DNA from: Ferrovibrio sp046294345
Lineage (GTDB): Bacteria > Pseudomonadota > Alphaproteobacteria > Ferrovibrionales > Ferrovibrionaceae
Length of the DNA stretch: 64,000 nt
NCBI GenBank assembly: GCA_046294345.1
Contig: JBKBJT010000008.1
Coordinates: forward strand, 1 to 64,000
Direction of reading: 5' to 3'
Numbering within the stretch: the first letter of the stretch is position 1; each line of letters begins with the position of its first letter. The translations under genes and the position numbers were made by a program. Below are positions 10,761 through 18,490 of this stretch, piece by piece. The notes beneath the pieces are model-generated. The model was not told the origin of the DNA. It saw nothing but the letters and a program-made list of their open reading frames with translations, and made no database searches.

Positions 10761-11558
10761 ATGGATCTCTCGGTTTTCCTCGAACCGGCGGCCCTGCTGG
10801 CTTTGGCCGGCCTTGTTGCGCTTGAACTCGTCCTTGCCGTCGACAACCTGATCTTCATCACCATCCTCACCGGGCGCCTGCCGCCCGAGCAGCAGAAGAT
10901 GGGCCGCCGCCTCGGCCTGCTCGGCGCCGTGGTCACTCGCATCATGCTGCTGCTCTCGGCCGCCTGGCTGATCACGCTCACCGCGCCGTGGTTCACCGTC
11001 TTTGGCGTCGAGATTTCCGGTCGCGACCTGGTGCTGATCCTCGGCGGCCTGTTCCTGATCTGGAAGGCGACCATGGAAATCCATGAGCGCGTCACGCCGA
11101 AATCGGCGGACGAGATGGAAGACGACGGGACTGGCGTGGGTGAGCCGGCGAAAAAGAAATACCCGGCCTTCTGGGCGGTGATCGGCCAGATCGCCGTGCT
11201 CGACATCGTCTTCTCGCTCGACAGCGTGATCACCGCCATCGGCCTGTCGCGCCAGATCGAGATCATGGTGGTGGCGGTGCTGCTGTCGGTCGCCATTATG
11301 GTGGCGCTGGCCGAACCGCTGGCCCGCTTCGTCAACAAGAACCCCAACGTGGTGATGCTGGCGCTGTCGTTCCTGGTGATGATCGGCATGGCGCTGGTGG
11401 CCGAGGGCTTCGACGTCGAGATCCCCAAGATCATGATCTACGGCGCCATGGGCTTCTCGGTGGCGGTCGAGGCGCTCAACATGCTGTCGCGCCGGGCCCA
11501 GCTCAGCCGCACCTTCCGCGGCATCCGCGATCCGGAAGGCCACTCGGAAGCCGACTGA
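10761..11558 (+). CDS. TerC-family integral membrane protein (short form)
   Basis: A 265-residue protein with about seven to eight membrane helices. Conserved acidic motifs of the family are present: AVDNLIFITIL near residue 25 and FSLDSVITAIGL near residue 155. TerC-family proteins have been tied to tellurite resistance and, for several members (Alx, MeeY/MeeF), to manganese export. ATG 10761 lies 8 nt after AGGA (10749-10752), better spaced than ATG 10755. The upstream RNA leader and downstream terminator make it an independent unit, though the second terC follows closely with its own leader. Confidence 0.85.
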   Translation: MDLSVFLEPAALLALAGLVALELVLAVDNLIFITILTGRLPPEQQKMGRRLGLLGAVVTRIMLLLSAAWLITLTAPWFTVFGVEISGRDLVLILGGLFLIWKATMEIHERVTPKSADEMEDDGTGVGEPAKKKYPAFWAVIGQIAVLDIVFSLDSVITAIGLSRQIEIMVVAVLLSVAIMVALAEPLARFVNKNPNVVMLALSFLVMIGMALVAEGFDVEIPKIMIYGAMGFSVAVEALNMLSRRAQLSRTFRGIRDPEGHSEAD

Positions 11559-11584
11559 AATCCTGCCGCTGCAGGCGGACGGAA

Positions 11585-11613
11585 AGAGGCGGGGATGACC
11601 CGCCTCTTTTTTT
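11585..11613 (+). terminator. Rho-independent terminator after terC1
   Basis: A 9-bp perfect stem AGAGGCGGG / CCCGCCTCT with loop GATGA is followed by seven T residues. It separates the first terC from the leader of the second, so the second has its own transcript. Confidence 0.93.
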
Positions 11614-11661
11614 GTTTTAGAGGACCTTGACGGCCGCGGCCGGCTTCCTAGATCGATGGCT

Positions 11662-11712
11662 GCATTCGGGCCCCTCTGGTTGCCGTATCCGGACGGCAGC
11701 GATGTCGGATGC
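11662..11712 (+). promoter_or_regulatory. Structured RNA leader of terC gene, copy 2 (terC-motif-like)
   Basis: Outer helix GCATTCG (11662-11668) pairs with CGGATGC (11706-11712); inner hairpin TTGCCGT (11680-11686) with ACGGCAG (11693-11699). The joining strands GGCCCCTCTGG (11669-11679) and CGATGT (11700-11705) match copy 1 at 10675-10724 in 16 of 17 positions while the helices differ by compensatory changes. In addition 11683-11693 is fully complementary to 11727-11737, which contains the first two G of the GGAG ribosome site, so an alternative fold can sequester it. Confidence 0.78.
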
Positions 11713-11746
11713 CGTCGCCGCCATATTCCGGATACGGAGAACCAGC

Positions 11747-12754
11747 ATGGAGATGCTCCTCGCGGTCTGGGCCGCGTTCCTGTCGACCGAATTCCTCGCC
11801 AAACCGCTCTGGGTCTGGGTCGCCTTCATGGCGCTGGTCGCGACCCTGCTCGCCTTCGATCTCGGTGTCCTGCATCGCAAGCAGCGCGAGATCGAGGTGG
11901 GCGAAAGCCTGATGCTCAGCGCCGGCTATATCGTCATGGCCTGCCTGTTCGGTAGTTGGGTCTGGTGGCAGTTCGGCGCCACCGCCGGCATGGACTGGTA
12001 TACCGGCTTCTTCGTCGAAAAGAGCCTGTCGCTCGACAACGTCTTCGTCATCGCGCTGATCTTCGGCTATTTTGCCGTGCCGCGGAAATACCAGCATCGT
12101 GTGCTGTTCTGGGGCATCCTCGGTGTGATCGTGCTGCGTGGCATCATGATCGGCCTTGGCGCCGCCCTGGTCGCCGAGTTCGACTGGATACTCTATGTCT
12201 TCGGCGCCTTCCTGGTGCTGACCGGCATCAAGATGCTGTTCGCCTCCGATCAGCCGAAGGATCTGGGCGACAACTGGCTGCTCAAGTTCTTGCGACGGCG
12301 TCTGCGCGTCACGCCCGAGCTGCATGGCCAGCAGTTCTTCGTGCGCCAGCCGAAGGTTGCCGGCGGCAAGCCGGTTTTGTGGGCCACGCCGCTGTTCCTG
12401 GCCCTGATGCTGGTGGAAGCTGCCGACCTGGTTTTCGCGGTCGATTCCGTGCCGGCGATCTTCGCCATCACCCAGGATCCCTTCATCGTCTATACCAGCA
12501 ACATCTTCGCCATCCTGGGCCTGCGCGCGTTGTATTTCGCGCTGGCGGCAATGATCCACCGCTTCCATTACCTGAAATACGCGCTTGCGGCGGTGCTGGT
12601 CTTCATCGGCGGTAAGATCTTCCTGGTCAATATCATCGGCAAAATCCCCGCCGGCATCTCGTTGGGTGTCACGCTGGGCCTGATTGCGGCGGGCATTGTC
12701 GCGTCGCTGGTGCTGACGGCGGAAAAGCGCGAGTCCGGCCGCCAGATCAGCTAG
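11747..12754 (+). CDS. TerC-family membrane protein, Alx-like (long form)
   Basis: A 335-residue protein with about nine membrane helices, length close to E. coli Alx (about 320). Family motifs: KSLSLDNVFVIALIF near residue 90 and ADLVFAVDSVPAIFAIT near 225, each with the conserved Asp. Alx is a manganese exporter controlled by a manganese riboswitch; here a different-looking RNA leader precedes the gene, so an analogous role is plausible but inferred. ATG 11747 follows GGAG (11736-11739) at 7 nt. An in-frame start at 11627 would run through the RNA leader and is rejected. Confidence 0.87.
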   Translation: MEMLLAVWAAFLSTEFLAKPLWVWVAFMALVATLLAFDLGVLHRKQREIEVGESLMLSAGYIVMACLFGSWVWWQFGATAGMDWYTGFFVEKSLSLDNVFVIALIFGYFAVPRKYQHRVLFWGILGVIVLRGIMIGLGAALVAEFDWILYVFGAFLVLTGIKMLFASDQPKDLGDNWLLKFLRRRLRVTPELHGQQFFVRQPKVAGGKPVLWATPLFLALMLVEAADLVFAVDSVPAIFAITQDPFIVYTSNIFAILGLRALYFALAAMIHRFHYLKYALAAVLVFIGGKIFLVNIIGKIPAGISLGVTLGLIAAGIVASLVLTAEKRESGRQIS

Positions 12755-12834
12755 CCAGGCCAGCTAGGGATGCAGGGGCGGGGCGGCACGAGGGCCGCCG
12801 CGCTTTCGCCGCATTCCTCCGGCAGGGTCCGCGC

Positions 12835-13491
12835 ATGAATAATGAGTTCCCCGGCATGCCGTCTCCTACGCCGCGCCCGCTGCCGTCGGCCAGCATTGCC
12901 CGCGACTTGTCGCGCCTGCGCCGTCTCGGCCGCGCCGATGGCCTCACCCTGCATCAGGTCGTGCAGTCTCTGGCCGACCGCTCCACGCCGCTGCTGCTGC
13001 TGTTTCTCGGACTGCTGGGGCTCGTGCCGTCGCCCGGCCTGCCGCTGGGCATGATCACCGGAACTCTGGTGATCAGCGTTGCCATCGGCATGCTGTTGCG
13101 GCCGCGGCAGCCGATGATTCCGCGCAGCCTCGGCCGCCGCCGGCTGTCGCCCGACCTGCTGAACCGGTTCATGGCCTTCGCCATTCCCTTCGTGCGCCGG
13201 CTGGAACGGAAATTCCGGCCGCGTCTGTCCTGGCTGGTCAGCGGCGCGGGTCTTGTGGTGGCGGCGGCGGTGATCATCGTGCAGGGCATCGGCCTGGCCC
13301 TGCCTCTGCCGTTCGGCAACCTGCCGTTTGCTTTTGGCATCGTGCTCATCGCGCTGGGCCTCCTGACCGGCGACGGCCTGGGCGCCTTGGCCGGCCATGT
13401 CATCGGTCTGGCAAGCACCGCCGGTTTCGTGTTGCTGGGCGTGGGCGCGGTGAATGCCGGCAGTTCGCTGACCACCATGCTGCCCTGGTAG
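12835..13491 (+). CDS. ExoD-family exopolysaccharide-related membrane protein
   Basis: A 218-residue protein with a basic N-terminal cytoplasmic part (about 1-50) and four to five hydrophobic segments, including LLLLFLGLLGLVPSPGLPLG. The LxxLxxRSTPLLLLFLGL-type core and PSPG turn are features of the ExoD family, linked in Rhizobium to exopolysaccharide formation and alkaline tolerance. The molecular function is not established. It ends 2 bp before the lipid-kinase gene, so the two are probably co-transcribed. Confidence 0.75.
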   Translation: MNNEFPGMPSPTPRPLPSASIARDLSRLRRLGRADGLTLHQVVQSLADRSTPLLLLFLGLLGLVPSPGLPLGMITGTLVISVAIGMLLRPRQPMIPRSLGRRRLSPDLLNRFMAFAIPFVRRLERKFRPRLSWLVSGAGLVVAAAVIIVQGIGLALPLPFGNLPFAFGIVLIALGLLTGDGLGALAGHVIGLASTAGFVLLGVGAVNAGSSLTTMLPW

Positions 13492-13493
13492 AA

Positions 13494-14393
13494 ATGCTGT
13501 CGGTGGTGATCAATGCGGCTTCGGGCACGGCGCGCCAGCATGGTGCCGAAGCGCTGCATGACTTGATTGCGGCTTCTGCCGCCAGCGCCGGACTGGGCGC
13601 TGTCGATGTGCAGGTGGTGCCGCCGAAGCAGCTGCCCCAGGCTCTGGTCCAGGCGGCGGAAAACAGCGACGAAATCTGGGTCGGCGGCGGCGACGGCACG
13701 CTGCGGTCGGCCGCCGAACTGATGCAGCGGCGCGATGGCGTGCTGGGCGTGCTGCCGCTTGGCACCATGAACCTGCTGGCGCGCGACCTGAACATTCCGC
13801 TGGAGGTGGATGCGGCGGTGCGGGCCCTGGCGCGGGCCGACATCGTTGCCATCGATGTCGGCCGGGTCAACCACGGCATCTTCCTCAACAAATCGGCGCT
13901 TGGTCTTTATCCCGAGATGATCGTCGACCGCGAACGCCGCCGCCGCCTGTTCGGCCTGGCCAAATGGCCGGCAATGGTGAAATCGGCCTGGCGCGCCCTG
14001 CGGCGCCATCGACTGATGGAAATCACCCTGGACTATCGCGGACAGACCCGAGAGATCGTCTCGCCGGCCATCGTGGTGGCGGTGGGGGAATACGAATTCC
14101 GCACCGCCCGCCTGTTCGGCCGGCCCGACCTGCAGAGCGGCGAACTCACCGTGTATGTCAGCCACGAGAAGCGCTGGCTCGGCTCCGCCGGCCAGCTGGC
14201 GCGGCTTTTTCTCGGCACGCTGGAGGGCGATCCGGCGCTCGAAATGATCAAGGCGCACAACCTGCGCATCGGCTTCGACCGCGTGAAGCCGGTGGCCAGC
14301 GACGGCGAAGTGGAAATGCTGCCCGGCCCGATCAGCTACAGCGTGGCGCCGCGCGCGCTCAAGGTGCGCATGCCCGGCGACGGCGGGGCCTGA
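13494..14393 (+). CDS. Diacylglycerol kinase-like lipid kinase (DagK/YegS family)
   Basis: A 299-residue soluble protein. The N-terminal DAGK catalytic fold shows VINAASG near residue 4, the nucleotide loop VGGGDGTLRSAAE near 63-75, and PLGTMNLLARDL near 90. The C-terminal half is the beta-sandwich domain of the YegS/DgkB family. It probably phosphorylates diacylglycerol or a related lipid with ATP at the membrane surface. It follows exoD by 2 bp and converges with the acyl-CoA dehydrogenase gene 6 bp away. Confidence 0.85.
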   Translation: MLSVVINAASGTARQHGAEALHDLIAASAASAGLGAVDVQVVPPKQLPQALVQAAENSDEIWVGGGDGTLRSAAELMQRRDGVLGVLPLGTMNLLARDLNIPLEVDAAVRALARADIVAIDVGRVNHGIFLNKSALGLYPEMIVDRERRRRLFGLAKWPAMVKSAWRALRRHRLMEITLDYRGQTREIVSPAIVVAVGEYEFRTARLFGRPDLQSGELTVYVSHEKRWLGSAGQLARLFLGTLEGDPALEMIKAHNLRIGFDRVKPVASDGEVEMLPGPISYSVAPRALKVRMPGDGGA

Positions 14394-14399
14394 ATCAAA

Positions 14400-16049
14400 T
14401 CAAACTGGCCTGGCCCGCTCGGCGATGGCGCGTGCATCCACACCCTTGGGCAGGGTGCCGAAAGCCTGACCCCAGTCGCCGCCCAGGCGGCTGGCGCAGA
14501 AGGCATCGGCCACGGCAGGCGTCGAATGCTGCACCAGCAGGGCGGCCTGCAGGGTCACCATCATCTTTTCCACCACGCGCCGCGCGCGATGCTCGATCTC
14601 CTGCAGGTCGGCGAACTCGGCCTGCACGCCGGCGATGGCCGCGTCCAGCCGGCGGTCGCCGCCGCGGGCTGAATTCAGCTCGGCGAAATAGGCGTCCAGC
14701 CCGTCTTGGTTCTTCTGCAGGGCGCGCAGCACGTCCAGGCACATCACGTTGCCCGAACCTTCCCAGATCGAGTTGAGCGGGATTTCCTTGTACAGCATGC
14801 CAAGCGGCCCCTCGTCGACATAGCCGTTGCCGCCATGCACCTCCATCGCCTCCACCACGGCATTGGGTGCGCGCTTGCACACCCAGTATTTCACCGCCGG
14901 TGTGCACAGGCGACGGAAGGCGGCTTCCTGCGCATCATGTTCGGCGCGATCAAACGCGCGGGCCAGCCGCATGGCCAAGGCTGTCGCGGCTTCCGATTCC
15001 ACCGCCAGGTCGGCCACCACGTTGGTCATCAGCGGCTGGTCGATCAGGTGGCGCTGGAAGGCGCGGCGGTGGAACACGTGATGCAGCGCCTGGGCAACCG
15101 CGCCACGCAGCAGGCCGGCCGAACCCAATGCGCAGTCCAGCCGCGTATAGGTGCCCATCTCAATGATGGTGGGCACGCCGCGGCCTTCCTCGCCCAGCAG
15201 CCAGCCATGGGCATTGTGGAATTCCACCTCCGACGAGGCATTCGATTTGTTGCCGACCTTTTCCTTCAGGCGCTGGATATGGATGGCATTCTTCGATCCG
15301 TCGGGCAGCCAGCGCGGCACGAAGAAGCAGCTTAATCCCCCCGGCGACTGCGCCAGCACCAGATGGGCGTCGATCTGTGGGCAGGAGAAAAACCATTTAT
15401 GTCCGCTGATGATGTATTCCGCGCCCGGTCCGCCGGCACCGACCGGCGTCGCCTTGGTGGTGTTGGCGCGCACATCCGAGCCGCCCTGTTTCTCGGTCAT
15501 GCCCATGCCGATCAGGGCGTTGGTCTTCTGCGCCACCGGTCTGTTGGCCGGGTCGTATTGCCGCGAATAGATCTTGGGCAGCCATTCGGCGGCAATCGCC
15601 GCATCGCGCTTGATCGCCGGCACGCAGCCATAGGTCATCGTGGTGGGGCATTGGCTGCCCGGTTCGATCTGCGCATGCATGATATAGGCGGCCGCGCGCG
15701 CCACATGGGCGCCGGGCTTGGGCTCGGCCCAGGGCGCGGAATGCAGGCCCTCGCCGATGATCAGGCTCATGATGCCGTGCCAGGCGGGATGGAATTCCAC
15801 CTCGTCGCGGCGATGGCCAAAGCGGTCGAACAGTTTCAGCTGCGGCGGAAACTTATGCGCCAGCCGACCCATCTCGATGGTCTCGGCATCGCCCAGCCGG
15901 CTGCCGTAAACCGTCAGACGATCCTTGGCCCAGGCGGCGCCGTCGCGTTCGGCCGCTTCCATCAGCGCGCGGTCGCTGGTGAAAAGGTTGTAGTTCTCCA
16001 GCGCAGGCGGCTGGTTCAGCACCTCGTGGGTCTCGTAGGCGGCGGTCAT
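14400..16049 (-). CDS. aidB: AidB-like acyl-CoA dehydrogenase
   Basis: A 549-residue flavoprotein, the length of AidB (541 in E. coli) rather than of ordinary acyl-CoA dehydrogenases (about 380-400). The N-terminal extension (NYNLFTSDRAL), GMTEKQGGSDVRANTT around residue 190, and the C-terminal EVHGGNGYVDEGPLGMLYKE and SIWEGSGNVMCLDVLRAL are AidB signatures. In E. coli AidB is induced by alkylating agents and binds DNA through its C-terminal domain; its catalytic role is debated. AAGGAAGGA precedes the start. It lies 16 bp downstream of a TetR gene, with which it likely forms an operon. Confidence 0.85.
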   Translation of the reverse strand: MTAAYETHEVLNQPPALENYNLFTSDRALMEAAERDGAAWAKDRLTVYGSRLGDAETIEMGRLAHKFPPQLKLFDRFGHRRDEVEFHPAWHGIMSLIIGEGLHSAPWAEPKPGAHVARAAAYIMHAQIEPGSQCPTTMTYGCVPAIKRDAAIAAEWLPKIYSRQYDPANRPVAQKTNALIGMGMTEKQGGSDVRANTTKATPVGAGGPGAEYIISGHKWFFSCPQIDAHLVLAQSPGGLSCFFVPRWLPDGSKNAIHIQRLKEKVGNKSNASSEVEFHNAHGWLLGEEGRGVPTIIEMGTYTRLDCALGSAGLLRGAVAQALHHVFHRRAFQRHLIDQPLMTNVVADLAVESEAATALAMRLARAFDRAEHDAQEAAFRRLCTPAVKYWVCKRAPNAVVEAMEVHGGNGYVDEGPLGMLYKEIPLNSIWEGSGNVMCLDVLRALQKNQDGLDAYFAELNSARGGDRRLDAAIAGVQAEFADLQEIEHRARRVVEKMMVTLQAALLVQHSTPAVADAFCASRLGGDWGQAFGTLPKGVDARAIAERARPV

Positions 16050-16065
16050 GGCGTTTCCTTCCTTT

Positions 16066-16686
16066 TTATAGTTTGCGGCCCGGCATCGGTCCCAGGGCCT
16101 GCACGCAGAACAGCGCCAGGCCGTTGATCAGTTTCTCCTGGTCGGTCTTCTTCGCCTGCGGCGCCAGCGGGCCGATCAGGGCCTCATTCAGCGCGCCGAC
16201 GATGGCCGAAGCGGTCAGCAGCGCATCCTGCTCGGCGATCTCGCCCGCACGCATGCCATCCTCGATGATGCCGATGAAGATGTCGCGATAAGGCAGGCGA
16301 TAGCGCAGGCGTTCGGCCTCGATCAGCGGATCGACCGGCTCGGCCAGCAGGGCCCAGGCCAGCCGGCGGCCTTTCAGGGCGCGCCGGGCGAACACCTCCA
16401 CCACGCGGGCCAGCCGCTGGCGTGCCGGGCCGGGCTGGCCTGCCGCTTCGGCGCAGACATCGATCTCGCGCTGCGAGCCGCGACGGAACACTTCATCGAA
16501 CAATTCGGCCTTGGAGGGGAAATAGCGATACAGCGCCCCGGTGCTCAGGCCTGCCTCGGCGGCAATCGCCGGAATCCCGGCGCCGCCATAGCCTTCCTTC
16601 GCCACCAGCTTCAGCGCGGCCGCAACGATGCGCTCCCGCGTCTCCGCCAGGCGTGCCACCACGGTCTCGGTGCGGCGATAGGCCAT
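16066..16686 (-). CDS. TetR-family transcriptional regulator
   Basis: A 206-residue protein. The N-terminal helix-turn-helix is clear: RERIVAAALKLVAKEGYGG, then IAAEAGLSTGALYRYFPSKAELFDEVF. The C-terminal ligand domain (about 75-206) resembles TetR_C regulators of fatty-acid or acyl-CoA genes. I chose the ATG at 16686, preceded by AGGAGGAGA at good spacing; the in-frame ATG at 16719 lies in the centre of a 30-bp perfect palindrome and is not a plausible start. It probably represses itself and the aidB-like gene, releasing on binding an acyl-CoA or similar ligand (inference). Confidence 0.88.
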   Translation of the reverse strand: MAYRRTETVVARLAETRERIVAAALKLVAKEGYGGAGIPAIAAEAGLSTGALYRYFPSKAELFDEVFRRGSQREIDVCAEAAGQPGPARQRLARVVEVFARRALKGRRLAWALLAEPVDPLIEAERLRYRLPYRDIFIGIIEDGMRAGEIAEQDALLTASAIVGALNEALIGPLAPQAKKTDQEKLINGLALFCVQALGPMPGRKL

Positions 16687-16703
16687 GCCAGGATCTCCTC
16701 CTG

Positions 16704-16733
16704 CAAAGAAGTGAAACATGTTTCACTTCTTTG
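16704..16733 (-). promoter_or_regulatory. 30-bp perfect palindrome, probable TetR operator
   Basis: Positions 16704-16718 and 16719-16733 are exact reverse complements with no spacer; the core reads GTGAAACATGTTTCAC. It lies 18 bp before the start of the TetR gene (minus strand) and just after the stop of the outer-membrane-type gene, where a TetR/aidB promoter must be. Confidence 0.85.
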
Positions 16734-16748
16734 GGCAAGGCCGAAAGC

Positions 16749-17846
16749 TCAGAACTTCATCGCCAGATTGATCCGCGCCTGGGTCAGGTAGGGATCGGCC
16801 ACGCCGTCGGTGGCTTCCTGGCTCAGGCTGTAGCCGGCCATCAGGGTCATGGCGCGGCTGGCCAGCGCCGCCGGCGTCCAGTGCAGCTGCAGGTCCAGGC
16901 TCTGGCGGTTGCCGGTAATCGGCAGGGCGCGGTCGGTGCTGAAATCACGCTTCTCGGTCAGGCCGAATTCATGGCTGGCGGTCAGCGCGAGGTCTTCGCC
17001 CAACGGCACACCGACCATCAGGCCGAGGATATTGAGGTCTTTTTCCTGCTGATAACCGTATTCGGTGCGCCGCTGCACCGAGGTGCCGAGGCGCCAGCCG
17101 CTGGCGAAGTGCCGGGCCAGTGCGATGCGGTGGCGCTCGGTGCTGTTGTCGGCGCTCGGGTTGCCGGGATGGAACTGCGCGTCATAGCCGGACGACAGTG
17201 TCAGGGTCAGGTCCCGTGCCAGCGTGGTGGAGATCTGGTTGTCGATCCCGACCCGGCGGCTGGCGCTGCCGGCCAGTTCGCCCCAGTTGACCGCGGCGGC
17301 GGGGTTGACCCTGAATCGGACACCGTATTCCTCATAGGCCAGCCCGAAGCGGCTGTTGAATGACGTCATGTCGGTATCATCGCCATTCCCGGTTTCGCTC
17401 AGTGCGCTGGCATTGGTAAGCTGCAGGCCGTCGAAAAACGGCAGGTCGTAATCGGCGGTGATTTCGCCGGGTCGTGGGGCGCCCAGTTCCTCGCTGTAAA
17501 TACGCAGTTTCAGGTCGCCATCGGGATCGCGATTGTAGAAAGGCTGCGGGTTGGCCAGCCGCGCGATATCGCCGGGGCCGAAAATCGGACGGCGGGTCAG
17601 AAGACGCAGGCCAGCATCGGGATCGAAGCTCAGCGGCGAAAAGGCCTCGGCCAGAACCGGGTCGGACAGGAGCAGGTCGGGTATTGGCGGGGGCAATGTC
17701 GGCTCGACACTGCAATAGACCGGTGCCGCCGCGTTGATGAAAAGCGGACAATCGGGCAGGACGGTCTGCGCGCCCGCATCGCTGGCGGCGAAGGCGAGGA
17801 TCAGAGCAATGATTCCCGAACCACGGACCAGGACAATCCCCCTCAT
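16749..17846 (-). CDS. Exported outer-membrane-type beta-barrel protein, unknown function
   Basis: A 365-residue protein. From the Met at 17846 it begins with a signal peptide (RGSGIIALILAFAASDAGA, cleavage before Gln). After a Pro-rich stretch (about 40-90) come alternating polar/hydrophobic strands such as LTLTLSSGYDAQF, WRLGTSVQRRTEYGYQ and MTLMAGYSLSQEA, and the protein ends in Lys-Phe, the terminal Phe used by the BAM complex. This pattern suggests an outer-membrane beta-barrel. No family was recognised. A longer form from 17921 is possible but would bury the signal peptide. The gene is alone, with a divergent P-loop kinase upstream. Confidence 0.65.
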   Translation of the reverse strand: MRGIVLVRGSGIIALILAFAASDAGAQTVLPDCPLFINAAAPVYCSVEPTLPPPIPDLLLSDPVLAEAFSPLSFDPDAGLRLLTRRPIFGPGDIARLANPQPFYNRDPDGDLKLRIYSEELGAPRPGEITADYDLPFFDGLQLTNASALSETGNGDDTDMTSFNSRFGLAYEEYGVRFRVNPAAAVNWGELAGSASRRVGIDNQISTTLARDLTLTLSSGYDAQFHPGNPSADNSTERHRIALARHFASGWRLGTSVQRRTEYGYQQEKDLNILGLMVGVPLGEDLALTASHEFGLTEKRDFSTDRALPITGNRQSLDLQLHWTPAALASRAMTLMAGYSLSQEATDGVADPYLTQARINLAMKF

Positions 17847-17941
17847 ATTCGAAGGGTTCCGATTTTGCAGAGTCTTGTGGCAAGATTGCGGCGCCGCAGC
17901 CAGGCAGGACGCGGCAGCCAAGAGCGAAGCATGACAGGGCC

Positions 17942-18487
17942 ATGAAACTGGTATTCATCTACGGCAAGCCGGCCACCGGCAAACTCACCGTCGCCCGCGA
18001 ACTGGCGGCGCTGACCGGCTACAAGCTGTTTCATAACCACATGACGGTGGACCTGCTGTTGCCGGTCTTCGAGTTCGGCAGCCCGCCATTTGTGGAATTG
18101 CGCGAAAAAATCTGGCTGTCCGTCTTCGAGCAGGCCGCCAAGGCCAGGCTGCCCGGCCTGATCTTCACCTTCGCCCCCGAAACCACCGTGCGGAAGAATT
18201 TCGTCGACCGTGCCATCGACACCATTGCCGGCGCCGGCAGCCGAGTGCATTTCGTCGAGCTGACCTGCCCGATGAAGGAGGTCTACCGCCGGATCGACAA
18301 CAAGTCGCGCCGCAATACCGGGAAACTCACCTCGCACGAGGAATACGAGAAGCTGGAAGCGGCCAATGTTTTCAGCACCGCCCATATGCCCAAGGCCGAC
18401 CTGACCATCGATACCGCCAAGCTCAAGCCGGCCGAGGCCGCGCTGCAGATCGCCAAGGGTCTGGGTCTGCCGCGCGTGACGGCCTGA
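17942..18487 (+). CDS. Small P-loop NTPase, AAA/shikimate-kinase-like
   Basis: A 181-residue single-domain protein. Walker A is GKPATGKLT at residues 8-16, near the N-terminus as in small-molecule kinases, and RRIDNKSRR near 118 resembles a LID-region arginine motif. HNHMTVDLL and ELTCPMKEVYRRI are typical of a family annotated as AAA ATPases or shikimate-kinase-like proteins. The substrate is unknown; a nucleotide or small-molecule kinase role is inferred. It stops 3 bp before the convergent alkC-like gene. Confidence 0.7.
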   Translation: MKLVFIYGKPATGKLTVARELAALTGYKLFHNHMTVDLLLPVFEFGSPPFVELREKIWLSVFEQAAKARLPGLIFTFAPETTVRKNFVDRAIDTIAGAGSRVHFVELTCPMKEVYRRIDNKSRRNTGKLTSHEEYEKLEAANVFSTAHMPKADLTIDTAKLKPAEAALQIAKGLGLPRVTA

Positions 18488-18490
18488 GGT

